A stretch of 64,000 nucleotides of DNA from Aphrophora alni (Eukaryota > Arthropoda > Insecta > Hemiptera > Aphrophoridae), in the NCBI GenBank assembly GCA_963513935.1, contig OY740769.1, positions 34,003,120-34,067,119 on the forward strand, read 5' to 3'. This document shows, piece after piece, positions 47,349 to 59,180 of this stretch (within the stretch, counting starts at the first letter, position 1; the number at the start of each line of letters is the position of its first letter). The notes beneath the pieces were generated by a model that saw only the letters and a program-made list of their open reading frames with translations, searched no databases and was not told where the DNA came from. A program made the translations under genes and the position numbers.

Positions 47349-49978
47349 TAATGATTTCCACCTCACTCCATCAAGCACTATTTCACCTCAACCTCTGCCC
47401 TCCTTCATCTCGCCAGTACCATAGTACCCTTCCAGGCAAGGACTACAACACCTCAACCTCTACCCTCCTTCATCTCGCCAGTACCAAATCACTTACCATA
47501 GTACCCTTCCAGGCAAGCACTACATCACCTCAACCTCTACTCTCCTTCATCTCGCCAGTACCAACTCCGTTACCATAGTACACATCCAGGCAAGCACTAC
47601 ATCACCTCAACCTCTGCCCTCCTTCATCTCGCCAGTACCAAATCACTTACCATAGTATCCTTCCAGGCAAGCACTACATCACCTCAACCTCTACTCTCCT
47701 TCATCTCGCCAGTACCAACTCCGTTACCATAGTACACATCCAGGCAAGCACTACATCACCTCAACCTCTGCCCTCCTTCATCTCGCCAGTACCAACTCCC
47801 TCACCATAGTATCCTTCCAGGCAAGCACTACATCACCTCAACCTCTGCCCTCCTTCATCTCGCCAGTACCAACTCCGTTACCATAGTACACATCCAGGCA
47901 AGCACTACATCACCTCAACCTCTGCCCTCCTTCATCTCGCCAGTACCAAATCACTTACCATAGTATCCTTCCAGGCAAGCACTACATCACCTCAACCTCT
48001 ACTCTCCTTCATCTCGCCAGTACCAACTCCGTTACCATAGTACACATCCAGGCAAGCACTACATCACCTCAACCTCTGCCCTCCTTCATCTCGCCAGTAC
48101 CAACTCCCTCACCATAGTATCCTTCCAGGCAAGCACTACTTCACCTCAACCTCTGCCCTCCTTCATCTCGCCAGTATCAACTCCCTTACCATAATACCCT
48201 TCCAGGCAAGCACTACATCACCTCAACCTCTACTCTCCTTCATCTCGCCAGTACCAACTCCGTTACCATAGTACCCATCCAGGCAAGCACTACATCACCT
48301 CAACCTCTGCCCTCCTTCATCTCGCCAGTATCAACTCCCTTACCATAGTACCCTTCCAGGCAAGCACTTCATCACCTCAACCTCTGCCCTCCTTCATCTC
48401 GCCAGTATCAACTCCGTTACCATAGTACCCATCCAGGCAAGCACTACATCACCTCAACCTCTGCCCTCCTTCATCTCGCCAGTACCAACTCCGTTACCAT
48501 AGTACACATCCAGGCAAGCACTACATCACCTCAACCTCTGCCCTCCTTCATCTCGCCAGTACCAAATCACTTACCATAGTATCCTTCCAGGCAAGCACTA
48601 CATCACCTCAACCTCTACTCTCCTTCATCTCGCCAGTACCAACTCCGTTACCATAGTACACATCCAGGCAAGCACTACATCACCTCAACCTCTGCCCTCC
48701 TTCATCTCGCCAGTACCAACTCCCTCACCATAGTATCCTTCCAGGCAAGCACTACATCACCTCAACCTCTGCCCTCCTTCATCTCGCCAGTATCAACTCC
48801 CTTACCATAATACCCTTCCAGGCAAGCACTACATCACCTCAACCTCTACTCTCCTTCATCTCGCCAGTACCAACTCCGTTACCATAGTACCCATCCAGGC
48901 AAGCACTACATCACCTCAACCTCTGCCCTCCTTCATCTCGCCAGTATCAACTCCCTTACCATAGTACCCTTCCAGGCAAGCACTTCATCACCTCAACCTC
49001 TGCCCTCCTTCATCTCGCCAGTATCAACTCCGTTACCATAGTACCCATCCAGGCAAGCACTACATCACCTCAACCTCTACTCTCCTTCATCTCGCCAGTA
49101 TCAACTCCGTTACCATAGTACCCATCCAGGCAAGCACTACATCACCTCAACCTCTGCCCTCCTTCATCTCGCCAGTACCAACTCCGTTACCATAGTACCC
49201 TTCCAGGCAAGCACTACAACACCTCAACCTCTACCCTCCTTCATCTCGCCAGTATCAACTCCCTTACCATAGTACCCTTCCAGGCAAGCACTACATCACC
49301 TCAACCTCTACTCTCCTTCATCTCGCCAGTACCAACTCCGTTACCATAGTACCCATCCAGGCAAGCACTACATCACCTCAACCTCTGCCCTCCTTCATCT
49401 CGCCAGTATCAACTCCCTTACCATAGTACCCATCCAGGCAAGCACTACATCACCTCAACCTCTACTCTCCTTCATCTCGCCAGTATCAACTCCGTTACCA
49501 TAGTACCCATCCAGGCAAGCACTACATCACCTCAACCTCTGCCCTCCTTCATCTCGCCAGTACCAACTCCCTTACCATAGTACCCTTCCAGGCAAGCACT
49601 TCATCACCTCAAACTCTACCCTCCGTCATCTCGCCAGTATCAACTCCGTTACCATAGTACCCATCCAGGCAAGCACTACATCACCTCAACCTCTACTCTC
49701 CTTCATCTCGCCAGTATCAACTCCGTTACCATAGTACCCATCCAGGCAAGCACTACATCACCTCAACCTCTGCCCTCCTTCATCTCGCCAGTACCAACTC
49801 CCTTACCATAGTACCCTTCCAGGCAAGCACTACAACACCTCAAACTCTACCCTCCGTCATCTCGCCAGTACCAAATCCCTTACCATAGTACCCTTCCAGG
49901 CAAGCACTTCATCATCTCAACCTTTACCCTCCTTCATCTCGTCAGTACAAACTCCCTTACCTTAGTACCCTTCCAGGC
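47349..49978. repeat. 77-bp minisatellite array (~34 units) with higher-order structure
   Basis: Units run GCACTACATCACCTCAACCT, CTGCCCTCCTTCATCTCGCC, AGTACCAACTCCGTTACCAT, AGTACACATCCAGGCAA, 77 bp each (starts at 47517, 47594, 47671 ...). Since 77 is not a multiple of three, no frame runs through, so it is non-coding. Marker variants (CTCACCATAGTATCC at 47793, 48101, 48717) recur at 308 and 616 bp. 47870-48432 and 48486-49048 are near-identical blocks exactly 616 bp (8 units) apart. The plus strand is C-rich and G-poor. The first units are shortened and the last ones (49850-49978) are the most diverged, as usual at array edges. Confidence 0.97.
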
Positions 49979-52744
49979 CATTCTTAGTCGTCCTATATTT
50001 CTACGCCTCTGTGGCCTCTAGGGCCTATCTAATCACCCCATTTTCCTCCTTTCTCTATGTGAAGCCAATCGGCTTACAGTTGATTTCTTTAATTTTTGCA
50101 TGTATTGGTCTTTCATTTGCCCGTTATTAATTGCAGGTTTCTTACTATTGTGGGTTATATTATGCCAAATATGCATCTTAAACTTTGTTTACAAGATGTG
50201 TTTCTTTCTCTGTTCTCCTTGACACCTTTCAACTTTCACAACCATTGGGGAGGTGGGACAAACGTTTCAGCTTTATTCTTTCACTCTGCTTAGTTGGTCT
50301 CCATATTGGTTTCAGCTGAGGAAAGGCACCCTTTGACTTTGCCTACTCTAATTGTCCTCAACCGTTCCTTCACTATACGACTGTACTTTATAATTAGTAA
50401 AACTCTTAAACTTCGTTATTAAATCATTGTGTCATTCTTTTACTTTCTCACGTACACGTAGTACAGACAAAGTTATATGATGGGTCAAACAAATCAATTT
50501 CAGTTCGCCTGAGTCAAAACCTATCTGTCGTAGTAGACAGTTTTTCTTTCGATAACTCAAAATTTGTGGATAATTGGCGTAAGATCTAAACTCAAAATCA
50601 GATATAATATTCATAAAACTTTACTGAAATGTAGTATTAAAGGTGCAAACAAAATGTATTTGTTGTAGTTATCAATAAATACAAATATCGTATAAAAGAC
50701 TTATTTACTATAAATCTGCGAAACCGATATTGTTCAAATTTTGTTTCGAAGTAAAATTATTATCTATATCAGTCTGTCAGACTTCAAGTTTTAAGATTAC
50801 GGTTTAGGAATAATTTGTAGAAAACATATCAGAACTTTTACTGTGACCGTTAGAAATGATTTACGTATCGAGCTGGTTTACGACACAAAGGAAGCAAACT
50901 TATACTCTATTTAAACGTATAAATATATTTCAAAATGTTTTTAAATATTTTATAAAAATTGATAAAGAGTAAACTCTTTTTTATCAACTTATCTTCCAAA
51001 CATGTATGAACATTCACTAATAAACAAAATAATGTTTTTCCTTTAGCTCTTTTAAATAGGACTAAAGAAATTTTTGGAGTAAACGGAAAATTGTATTATT
51101 TTCGTTAGCATTTGGTTTTTAAAATTCTGTAAGAAAGTAAATGCAATATTAAATCACAGTTTATTTTCTTTCATTGTAGACAATTTATCATATTTCCCAT
51201 TGTTATTACACATATAATTTCAGTATAAATATAAATAACAATTTATAAACAAACAGAATACACAATTATAAACTAGTTAGAGCTCACTCCCGAAATGTTT
51301 GAATAACACTACGATCAAACATTGATAAAAACGTTAAAAAACTGGTATTTTCTAAAAAATAAACGTCTAGAAATATAATAGCCTAGTTTTAAAATTCAGT
51401 CACACAGATATATAGAACTCACTTGTAATAAGAAAATATCATTTTTTGAACACACGCTGTTGTGTTAATTATATAGAATATCCAAACTGAAATATTGACA
51501 AATAGGCTAAACCGATACAACAAATATATATATATAACATTTAATTTACAAACAAATATTTGTTTCACGAATTATAAATATTCGGTTTTAGGAGTTCAAG
51601 ATCCGTAATGTTAATTCTGAAATAACTTTGTTATTTTTTATCGTAAAGTGTTTATATCTAAAGTTGCATAATTAAGATCAATAAAAAACCATTCTCTGTG
51701 ATATTTCGATAGCTTAACTACACTAAATCACCTAAACTAGAAGAACCTAATAGCCAGCTTTGAATAAATAAAAAAAATAATAATAAACGCGTGAAGAGAT
51801 TAATCGAATAATAATGGTCGACAAGGTGTGACATGTCTCTTTATCAGTAAATGTAAGGTTAATTATTGTAAAACAATATGCAATTATTTTAAATATTTAT
51901 GCTTAAAATGTAAAAAGACCACCATACTCACCTTTGAAAGTTACCTTTAAAAGTTCCAACAAGTTTGGAAAACGTATGGTGAAAAAATCGGCTTCATTGT
52001 GGAAGCATTTCCTCGCGCAATTTAAGTATAGTTTTTTCTAAAATTTGTGTTCGTTATTGCCTAGTTTTAAGACTATAAGGGACATTTCAAAAAAAAATTA
52101 TAAAAAATTTTCAATTACTATTTTATCAACACGATAATTAATTGTTGTACAGCTGTCTAACTGAAATTTAGAAGAAGATCGCAATCGCAAATCACGTGAA
52201 AGCCATATATTAAAAATGAGTCAAAATATATTCCAACTATATTTAGACGTGAGTTTATGGGAAGGTGTGTGCGTGAGGCGTGAGAAACTAAGCTACGGTC
52301 ACGTTTAAACACGTCACTCTGTCACACGGTCACGTGGTAAATACCAAAGTAGCGAGTAAAAACAATTATAAACTGGAAGTCATGTATTCCAACTAAACTA
52401 GGGCATGGCAGGGGTGTTGACTTCCTTCCGTATTACAAGTCAGGTTAATTTCTGTTGGTTTGTTGTCTGTGTCTGTTTTTTGGTTCCTTAATATCTCTTA
52501 AATTATAATTGCCGTAACTCAAAATTTAAGGATACCTGTCATATTTAAAAATAATTCTCAAATGTCAGCTCAACTAATTTTGATGTAATTTTACTTAGAC
52601 AAATACTTCAAGATACTAAATGAAGCGGTATTGGTCACCATTATCCAAAAAATGCCAGATCGATTAAAAAACCAATCGTGTTAATATAAAATGATTAAAC
52701 TCTTAGGGACTCGTTTATTGAGTACGAGATTGGCAATCCTGGAG
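49979..52744. other. AT-rich non-coding stretch
   Basis: No recognisable feature. 52250-52350 contains repeated GTCACGT motifs in a slightly GC-richer patch. Confidence 0.5.
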
Positions 52745-52955
52745 GACCTATCTACATTTACATCTATTTTATAGCGTCTTATGTTAGGATAAGAAAATAA
52801 CCCCTTTTACCTTTCCTTATGAGGTCCTTATCCTGTCGCCATTATAGTATCCAAGGGCTCTATAGATCTTTATTTTGTTTTGTTTTTTCTTCCTTTTCTG
52901 TAAGGCGATGATGACCGATAGGTTTTTTGTCTATAAACAGCAAGAAAATAAATAA
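52745..52955 (-). repeat. Dispersed repeat family R, copy f (5' part)
   Basis: On the minus strand it starts TTTTCTTGCTGTTTATAGAC, then AAAAAACCTATCGGTCATCA, TCGCCTTACAGAAAAGGAAG and GAGCCCTTGGATACTATAAT. The 3' half is weak. Confidence 0.75.
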
Positions 52956-54159
52956 TAAAATGTTTATTTACTTTTTCAATCTAGACTTCATGAATTTCGG
53001 CCAACATTTGGTTTTATATGAAAATAGAAACTCGAGATGCAGCTACTAACTTTCTTCAATGTATGTTCGTTTTTATTTTATGTGTGAATCAGTTCATCTA
53101 GTTTTTGGCATAAATACATATAGATCACCAGTTGCACAAGTGAGTCATAGATAAGAAATAACTACCGAAACCATAATTTCAAACGACTAACATTTGGAAA
53201 TTATACCACTATTTCCCCCCATCATATTCAGCGAGTAGTACAACTTATTTACATGCTGAATTTAACTTAAGTTCAACCATAGTTTTGACTAACATTCTAA
53301 TTTTAACTATTATTATTTTCAGTATTATGCTTTCCCTAGCTTTGTCACATTTTTATTTTTATTTGACGCATTTTAGAGTACCTCCATCTTCAAATAGATA
53401 CTATTTATAGTCCAACTACTAAATAAACTATTACCTACATAACAAATATTTAAGATGGAGGTACTTCCAAGATAGGAAATTTTTTCTTTTTCTTTTTATC
53501 TTAACTTCAGATCTGTGTAAGATGGTCTGGTAATTCCTAAGGAAAAGTTGTCACTTACAATGTATTTTCATGGAGAAATGGTTATTATTATTATTACTTT
53601 TAGATAAGAAGGCAAGAAATAACTGAAATTTGTACTCCAAATGGTCGAAATTGCAGTTCTATATTAGTACGAAATTGTAATTAACATAGTCTGTTCTTCT
53701 AGTTTATAATTAATTCATAATTATAGTTCATAATTTTAAGTTCAATATGAATATAGAATAAGGTCTATTATTTTGATTTCTTTCCAATTTTGAGGTTATA
53801 TTTTTAACATTTATATTTTAGTAATAACTCTTATTCTTAATCGTAAAAAAATATTTTTAATAGTTGCACAAAAAAACCTTTAAGGGATGTTTTACGGTAA
53901 ACAGTTTGTTTTTAAATTTACCTAACTCTTTTTCTTTGTATTAACGAACATGTCCAGTTTGTAAACCCGAGCTTACATCCATATCAAAACGTATACTAAA
54001 AACTCACATATTTCAAATGTATATATGATATTAGTTTCAAAGATATTGAAATTTTTTCCAAAAAAAAAAAAAAAAAAAAATGGGGATAAGTAAAAGGAGG
54101 GAATTTATAGGAACCTGGTGTTGATACAGTCCATCAACTTAGAAGTAAATAAATTATTT
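52956..54159. other. AT-rich stretch with one inverted repeat and a poly(A) run
   Basis: Poly(A) of 21 at 54060-54080. Inverted repeat at 53377-53465 listed separately. No genes. Confidence 0.5.
53377..53465. repeat. 14-bp perfect inverted repeat with 61-bp spacer
   Basis: AGTACCTCCATCTT (53377-53390) and AAGATGGAGGTACT (53452-53465) are exact reverse complements. Possibly the ends of a tiny fold-back element. Confidence 0.7.
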
Positions 54160-54415
54160 ATACCTTCAGGAGCTCATTTGTATTGACTACACCCGCAACA
54201 ATCCCGAGTGACAACTGGATTTACAACTTTTCCATGTAGTCTTGGATTACATCTCCTCTCTTTCCACTTTTCCTATTAGGTCTCTAATGACCAACTCGTG
54301 TTCTCTTCCCACTGTGCCTCTGTTACATTACTCGAAATTTTTAATTTTATGTTCTTTTCTTCCTTTTTTTAAGGTGATGATGACCGAGAGGTTTTTCGCT
54401 TTTAAACACCAAAGG
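54160..54415 (-). repeat. Dispersed repeat family R, copy g (nearly full length)
   Basis: Minus strand: GGTGTTTAAAAGCGAAAAAC, CTCTCGGTCATCATCACCTT, GGGAAGAGAACACGAGTTGG, GAGACCTAATAGGAAAAGTG, AATCCAAGACTACATGG, TTGTAAATCCAGTTG, ending GAGCTCCTGAAGG. This best defines both ends of the family. Confidence 0.88.
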
Positions 54416-54448
54416 AGGAAATAGTCTAATGGATAGGGTCGGTAGGCA

Positions 54449-54482
54449 TTTCATGGTCTGCGAAATAATGCAGACCATGAAA
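54449..54482. repeat. Perfect 13-bp hairpin
   Basis: TTTCATGGTCTGC (54449-54461), 8-nt loop GAAATAAT, GCAGACCATGAAA (54470-54482). Part of the arm (GGTCTCTTTCAT) recurs nearby at 54486-54497. Confidence 0.85.
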
Positions 54483-54497
54483 GATGGTCTCTTTCAT

Positions 54498-55660
54498 AAT
54501 AATGGTCATGAGAGTGAACACAATAGCTAGAATTTATATTAAAAATTCACTGATAACGCGACTGCTGTTAGTTCATATTTTATTAAACTTGGTCATTTTA
54601 CACATTATCAAATAAATCAATTATGGCAATAATGAGAATATAAACCTAAAACAAGAAATAATGAAAGACCCAACAATAAAAAAAAGACAAAAAGAAGTAT
54701 TCCAGACGGAGAGACTACATTCATAGATCTAATATCTAACGACTGTTACGGTTGATGGATTCGAGGGTTCAGTTGTTGGTAATTGGTCAGATAATCAAAA
54801 GCTCAATCAAATCTTTTGTCACTGAAAGAAACCGAAAGCAATGTTTAAACCGAAGTCCCTGGTGTTTTTGTTGCGTGATCTATCCATACAATGCCTTCAC
54901 AACTGTCAAACCTATAATTTTAGTTTAACGGTGAAGCCCACCTAATGAAAAGGTTGTTTTTTTGTTGGTTCCAATCCAATTCAGTCAAAACTTACAGAGA
55001 TAAAGAAGGCATAGAAATGGTAAAGGGTTGATTTCTGGTTTTGTAAGGAAGATCAGATTATTTTAAACAAACGGTTTCAGTACAAATATTCCGCAGCTGA
55101 TACTTTGACATGAAAGACACCAATTTATTTTGCTGCTCTGTGTTATTCTGTCGTTTCCCGACCTCGATATTGGTATTAAAATCTTAACAAAATGTACGTT
55201 CAAGATAAAATATTTCAAATGGCCACCATTTTGAAATTTTAACATAAAAAATTATACACGATGCGTTATACACCTACTTTACAAACTAAATTTGACTACA
55301 AATCAAGGAAAATTCGAATTACTTCAGCTATTATAGATGAATATTTTATCTATTGTTGAGGGTACGGTTTTTACAATTTTTTATTTAGTAATAACTCTTT
55401 TTTTATAGCAAAATTATTTGTTTTACGTTTTTTATAAATAAACTCAATTAGATGAGCGCCATCTTCGTACTTATCCAGCCCTATTATACAACGTAATACA
55501 AGTATATCCTATAAATATAATACCCCAAAAGTTGGTCTCTTTAGGGCTTGTTGGAAGAGTTAAGTATTATTAGTAGATCAAGGAGTCTTACCCAGTAAGA
55601 CTGTTGGTTTAAAACGGTTGTTACACAACTTTTCTCACCACTATTTTCATAACTTCGTCT
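54498..55660. other. AT-rich non-coding stretch
   Basis: No coding or repeat feature recognised. Confidence 0.5.
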
Positions 55661-56598
55661 AGATGTGTATGCTATATTAGCTTCCCTTGGATTCAGTAGG
55701 TAATGCCAGTATCTCAACCCTAGTGGACCTCATAGATGTGTATATATTAGCTTCCATTGGATTCAGTAGGTAATGTCAGTATCTCAACCCTAGTGGACCT
55801 CATAGATGTGTATATATTAGCTTCCATTGGATTCAGTAGGTAATGTCAGTATCTCAACCCTAGTGGACCTCATAGATGTGTATATATTAGCTTCCATTGG
55901 ATTCAGTAGGTAATATCAGTATTTCAACCCTAGTGGACCTCATAGATGTGTATATATTAGCTTCCATTGGATTCAGTAGGTAATGTCAGTATCTCAACCC
56001 TAGTGGACCTCATAGATGTGTATATATTAGCCTCCATTGGATTCAGTAGGTAATGTCAGTATCTCAACCCTAGTGGACCTCATAGATGTGTATATATTAG
56101 CTTCCATTGGATTCAGTAGGTAATGTCAGTATATCAACCCTAGTGGACCTCATAGATGTGTATATATTAGCTTCCATTGGATTCAGTAGGTAATGTCAGT
56201 ATCTCGACCCTAGTGGACCTCATAGATGTGTATATATTAGCTTCTATTGGGTTCAGTAGGTAATGTCAGTATCTCAACCATAGTGGACCTCATAGATGTG
56301 TATATATTAGCTTCCATTGGGTTCAGTAGGTAATGTCAGTATCTCAACCATAGTGGACCTCATAGATGTGTATATATTAGCTTCCATTGGGTTCAGTAGG
56401 TAATGTCAGTATCTCAACCCTAGTGGACCTCATAGATGTGTATATATTAGCTTCCATTGGATTCAGTAGGTAATGCCAGTATCTCAACCCTAGTGGACCT
56501 CATAGATGTGTATATATTAGCTTCCATTGGATTCAGTAGGTAATGTCAGTATCTCAACCCTAGTGGACCTCATAGATGTGTATATATTAGCTTCCATT
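55661..56598. repeat. 70-bp minisatellite array (~13.4 units)
   Basis: Unit: CATAGATGTGTATATATTAG, CTTCCATTGGATTCAGTAGG, TAATGTCAGTATCTCAACCC, TAGTGGACCT, exactly 70 bp, starting at 55731, 55801 and so on to 56571. Units are nearly identical (a few substitutions such as GGGTTCAG and ACCATAG), so the array is young or homogenised. The first unit (55661-55730) and the partial last one (56571-56598) mark the edges. Non-coding: 70 is not a multiple of three and the unit contains stops. Confidence 0.98.
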
Positions 56599-59103
56599 AA
56601 CACATTGCTTGAGAATCCAGGGATCGAAATTAAATTTTAACAATAACCTCGCTATTTATCATAGTAGAGGTGTGGGTTTGGTACCATAAGAATTTGTAAA
56701 TCTGGAAATTGAAATTGTGGAATTCAAATCTGAAATTGTTATCTAATATAGGATATGTTAAGTTGAATAACACACACAAGATATGAACAATTAACTGTTT
56801 GAAATGACAGTGATTTTAACATTTTTAAATTAGATTTTTCTAAGTTTTAATAGGATTTTATACGAGTATGTCTCCGATACAAAATTATGTTTATGTTTGA
56901 AGCCGCTCTCTTGATTACATTCAACGACGACGACAACTGCGATGGACAGACGGATATGTCGAAAATACTTTTTCGGTTTCCTATAAAATGTGAAGAATAG
57001 TAAAAAAACGGAGGTTGTAATTTTAATATCTTATAATACTTATCGTACATTGGGTAATACAAAAATAATCAGTATAAAGTTGCTAAGCACACTCAACTGA
57101 CAATTTGTTTCTAATATTGAGGTTATATTTTTAATAGCTTCGTTTTTTAAAGATCTGTCTCATTTTTTATAGTATAAACACATTTATATACCATTGGATT
57201 CTAGACGAGTACAAAATAAGCTATGATATTTGAGTGAAAAAGTTTCGCAAAAAACCTTTTTCAAATTTGAAAATCATTCCCCAATTTGATATTTATCGAC
57301 CAATTTTACAAAAGCCAAAACGTATTAGAAAATGTTATTGAAATTTATTATTTGACCATACTTTGATTCTAGCAAAATTTCGTCTAATTATTATGTTATT
57401 TTTTTTTTAAATTGTAATTTTGTGATTTGGCTTATAGCAGTGTCACTTTTTTAATTGTAAATTAGACTATATCACCACAAAATTACAAATAAAAAAATGA
57501 AACTAACGTCAGAATTAGATAATATGTCTGCTAAGTTTAAACCATAAAGCCTCAAACTAAACTTAACAGTCAGCTTATCCAGCGAAATATCCCTTGAGTT
57601 GAGTGTTGTCTGTCAAATAATAACAAATAAACGGTGTCTAGTAGGTCGAATATCTCAAATCGTCCTCGTTAAAAATTATTGGATAATGAGGGGTTGTTAA
57701 TATTATTATACTTTTTCAGACAATAGCCAACATTTGGGTACATAAAAATGATTAAGACGTTTCGGAATAAAACAATAAAACGTGGAAAACTGTGTTTAAA
57801 AAATAATACTGTTCGATAACTAATTTGAAGATCCAATAAATAAATGGAAACAGGTTCAAAAAGTTTTGATTGAAATAATTTTTAGAAATAATCACTCTTA
57901 TATGACGACATCTATAATTAATTATCCTTTTTTACCGATGAAACTAGTAAAATATCTGAAGAGTTAATAAAGAACAATTTTTATTTGTGTAGCCTACGTT
58001 TTGCTTTTGTGGGAGAAGGATCGTGAAACATTTATTTTTTTACATAGAATTTTATATATCAGCAATTCGTTATAATCGAATCTGTTATAATTAAATGATG
58101 TGAGAAAACCATTATGGAAGATTTTCACATAATTATTATGTAGTAATCTACAAAACGGTTATCGGAATAAACGAATTACACTAAGCGCCTTCATAGCATG
58201 GGAATGTCGTGCATTTATGCTATTAGTGTGCTGCCTTGTGGGGTATTATGTAATTATAGGATTGTTACCTGGTATTAGCGGCTGCTCTATTCGGTAAACT
58301 GTTATTAGTAAGTAGTGAGTGGACTTACTATGCGATCACCAGGTTGTTTCTGTTCTGACACTGTTATTCAGTAAGCGGTATTATATTATCGAAAATAATG
58401 ACACAACGAAATTGTAGTTTATCTGTAAATAAAGTGCGATACTGGAAAATCGTTATCATTTTAATTTAACCTTTATCAAAGATATAAATTACAAAAAAAA
58501 ACTGCATCAAATTTATTTATCGAACACAGATAAACTGGATTCCTTCTCAATGAAAGTGGGGAAAAAATAAAATGTCATGCTCCAACAGCTTCTTGATGAT
58601 CTTCGTCTATTACGTTTTTTCACAGAAATCGCTGCGCCGATTATGTCAAGAGACTGGTAAATCTTGCTAGACATACCAAAGAGCAAATTTGCTGCCAAGA
58701 AAACAAATTACCGTTGTATAAAGTTTATGCCATGCAACAACTAAAAGAGCCAGTTAAATAGAAAATTGTTCGGTAGTGTCACTTGGTTCAGACTCATTAC
58801 AGTTTGGGGCAGGACATTCTTTTAATCACATGGTTTACGGACGAGATGTGATATCATTTGTCTGGATATACCAATTCACAAAACTCTAGGTACTGGGTGG
58901 CAGAAATACCACAAGTAATTAATCCAATGAATTCCGCAAGATTTGGTTTAGGGCGCGATATTTGCCATGCAAATTGTCGGATTATTTGTCTTTTATGAAA
59001 ATTTTAATCTTGAGGTATACGGGCAGCTCTTCATAGAATTTTTGGAACAATTTAGCAACATATTTAATGTAACAGCAGATATTTCTTGTTGAAACTCCAT
59101 ATT
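56599..59103. other. AT-rich non-coding stretch
   Basis: 58160-58390 is slightly less AT-rich without recognisable content. No genes. Confidence 0.5.
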
Positions 59104-59180
59104 CAAAAATTGTTTCGCCTAGCGGCATCATCGGGCATGCCGATTGTTGTCCGATGATGCAGCAAGGCGAAACAATTGTA
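59104..59180. ncRNA. Two back-to-back hammerhead-like motifs in an inverted repeat
   Basis: Plus strand: CCGAUGA (59151-59157), unpaired U, GC/GC stem II, GAAAC (59169-59173), self-complementary ACAAUUGU, GUA (59178-59180). Minus strand: CCGAUGA (59134-59128), unpaired U, perfect stem II GCC-GCUA-GGC, GAAAC (59116-59112). Both carry C for U in the invariant CUGA, which should abolish cleavage. The two form mirrored arms of ~28 bp around a 15-20 bp spacer. Confidence 0.55.

Noticed and set aside
47351..47578. Ser/Thr/Pro-rich protein-coding frame in the minisatellite
   Set aside because: The 77-bp period shifts frame at every unit, so no protein can run through the array.
47349..49978. CRISPR-like array
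   Set aside because: Repeats are contiguous 77-bp units without unique spacers, in a eukaryotic context; it is a minisatellite.
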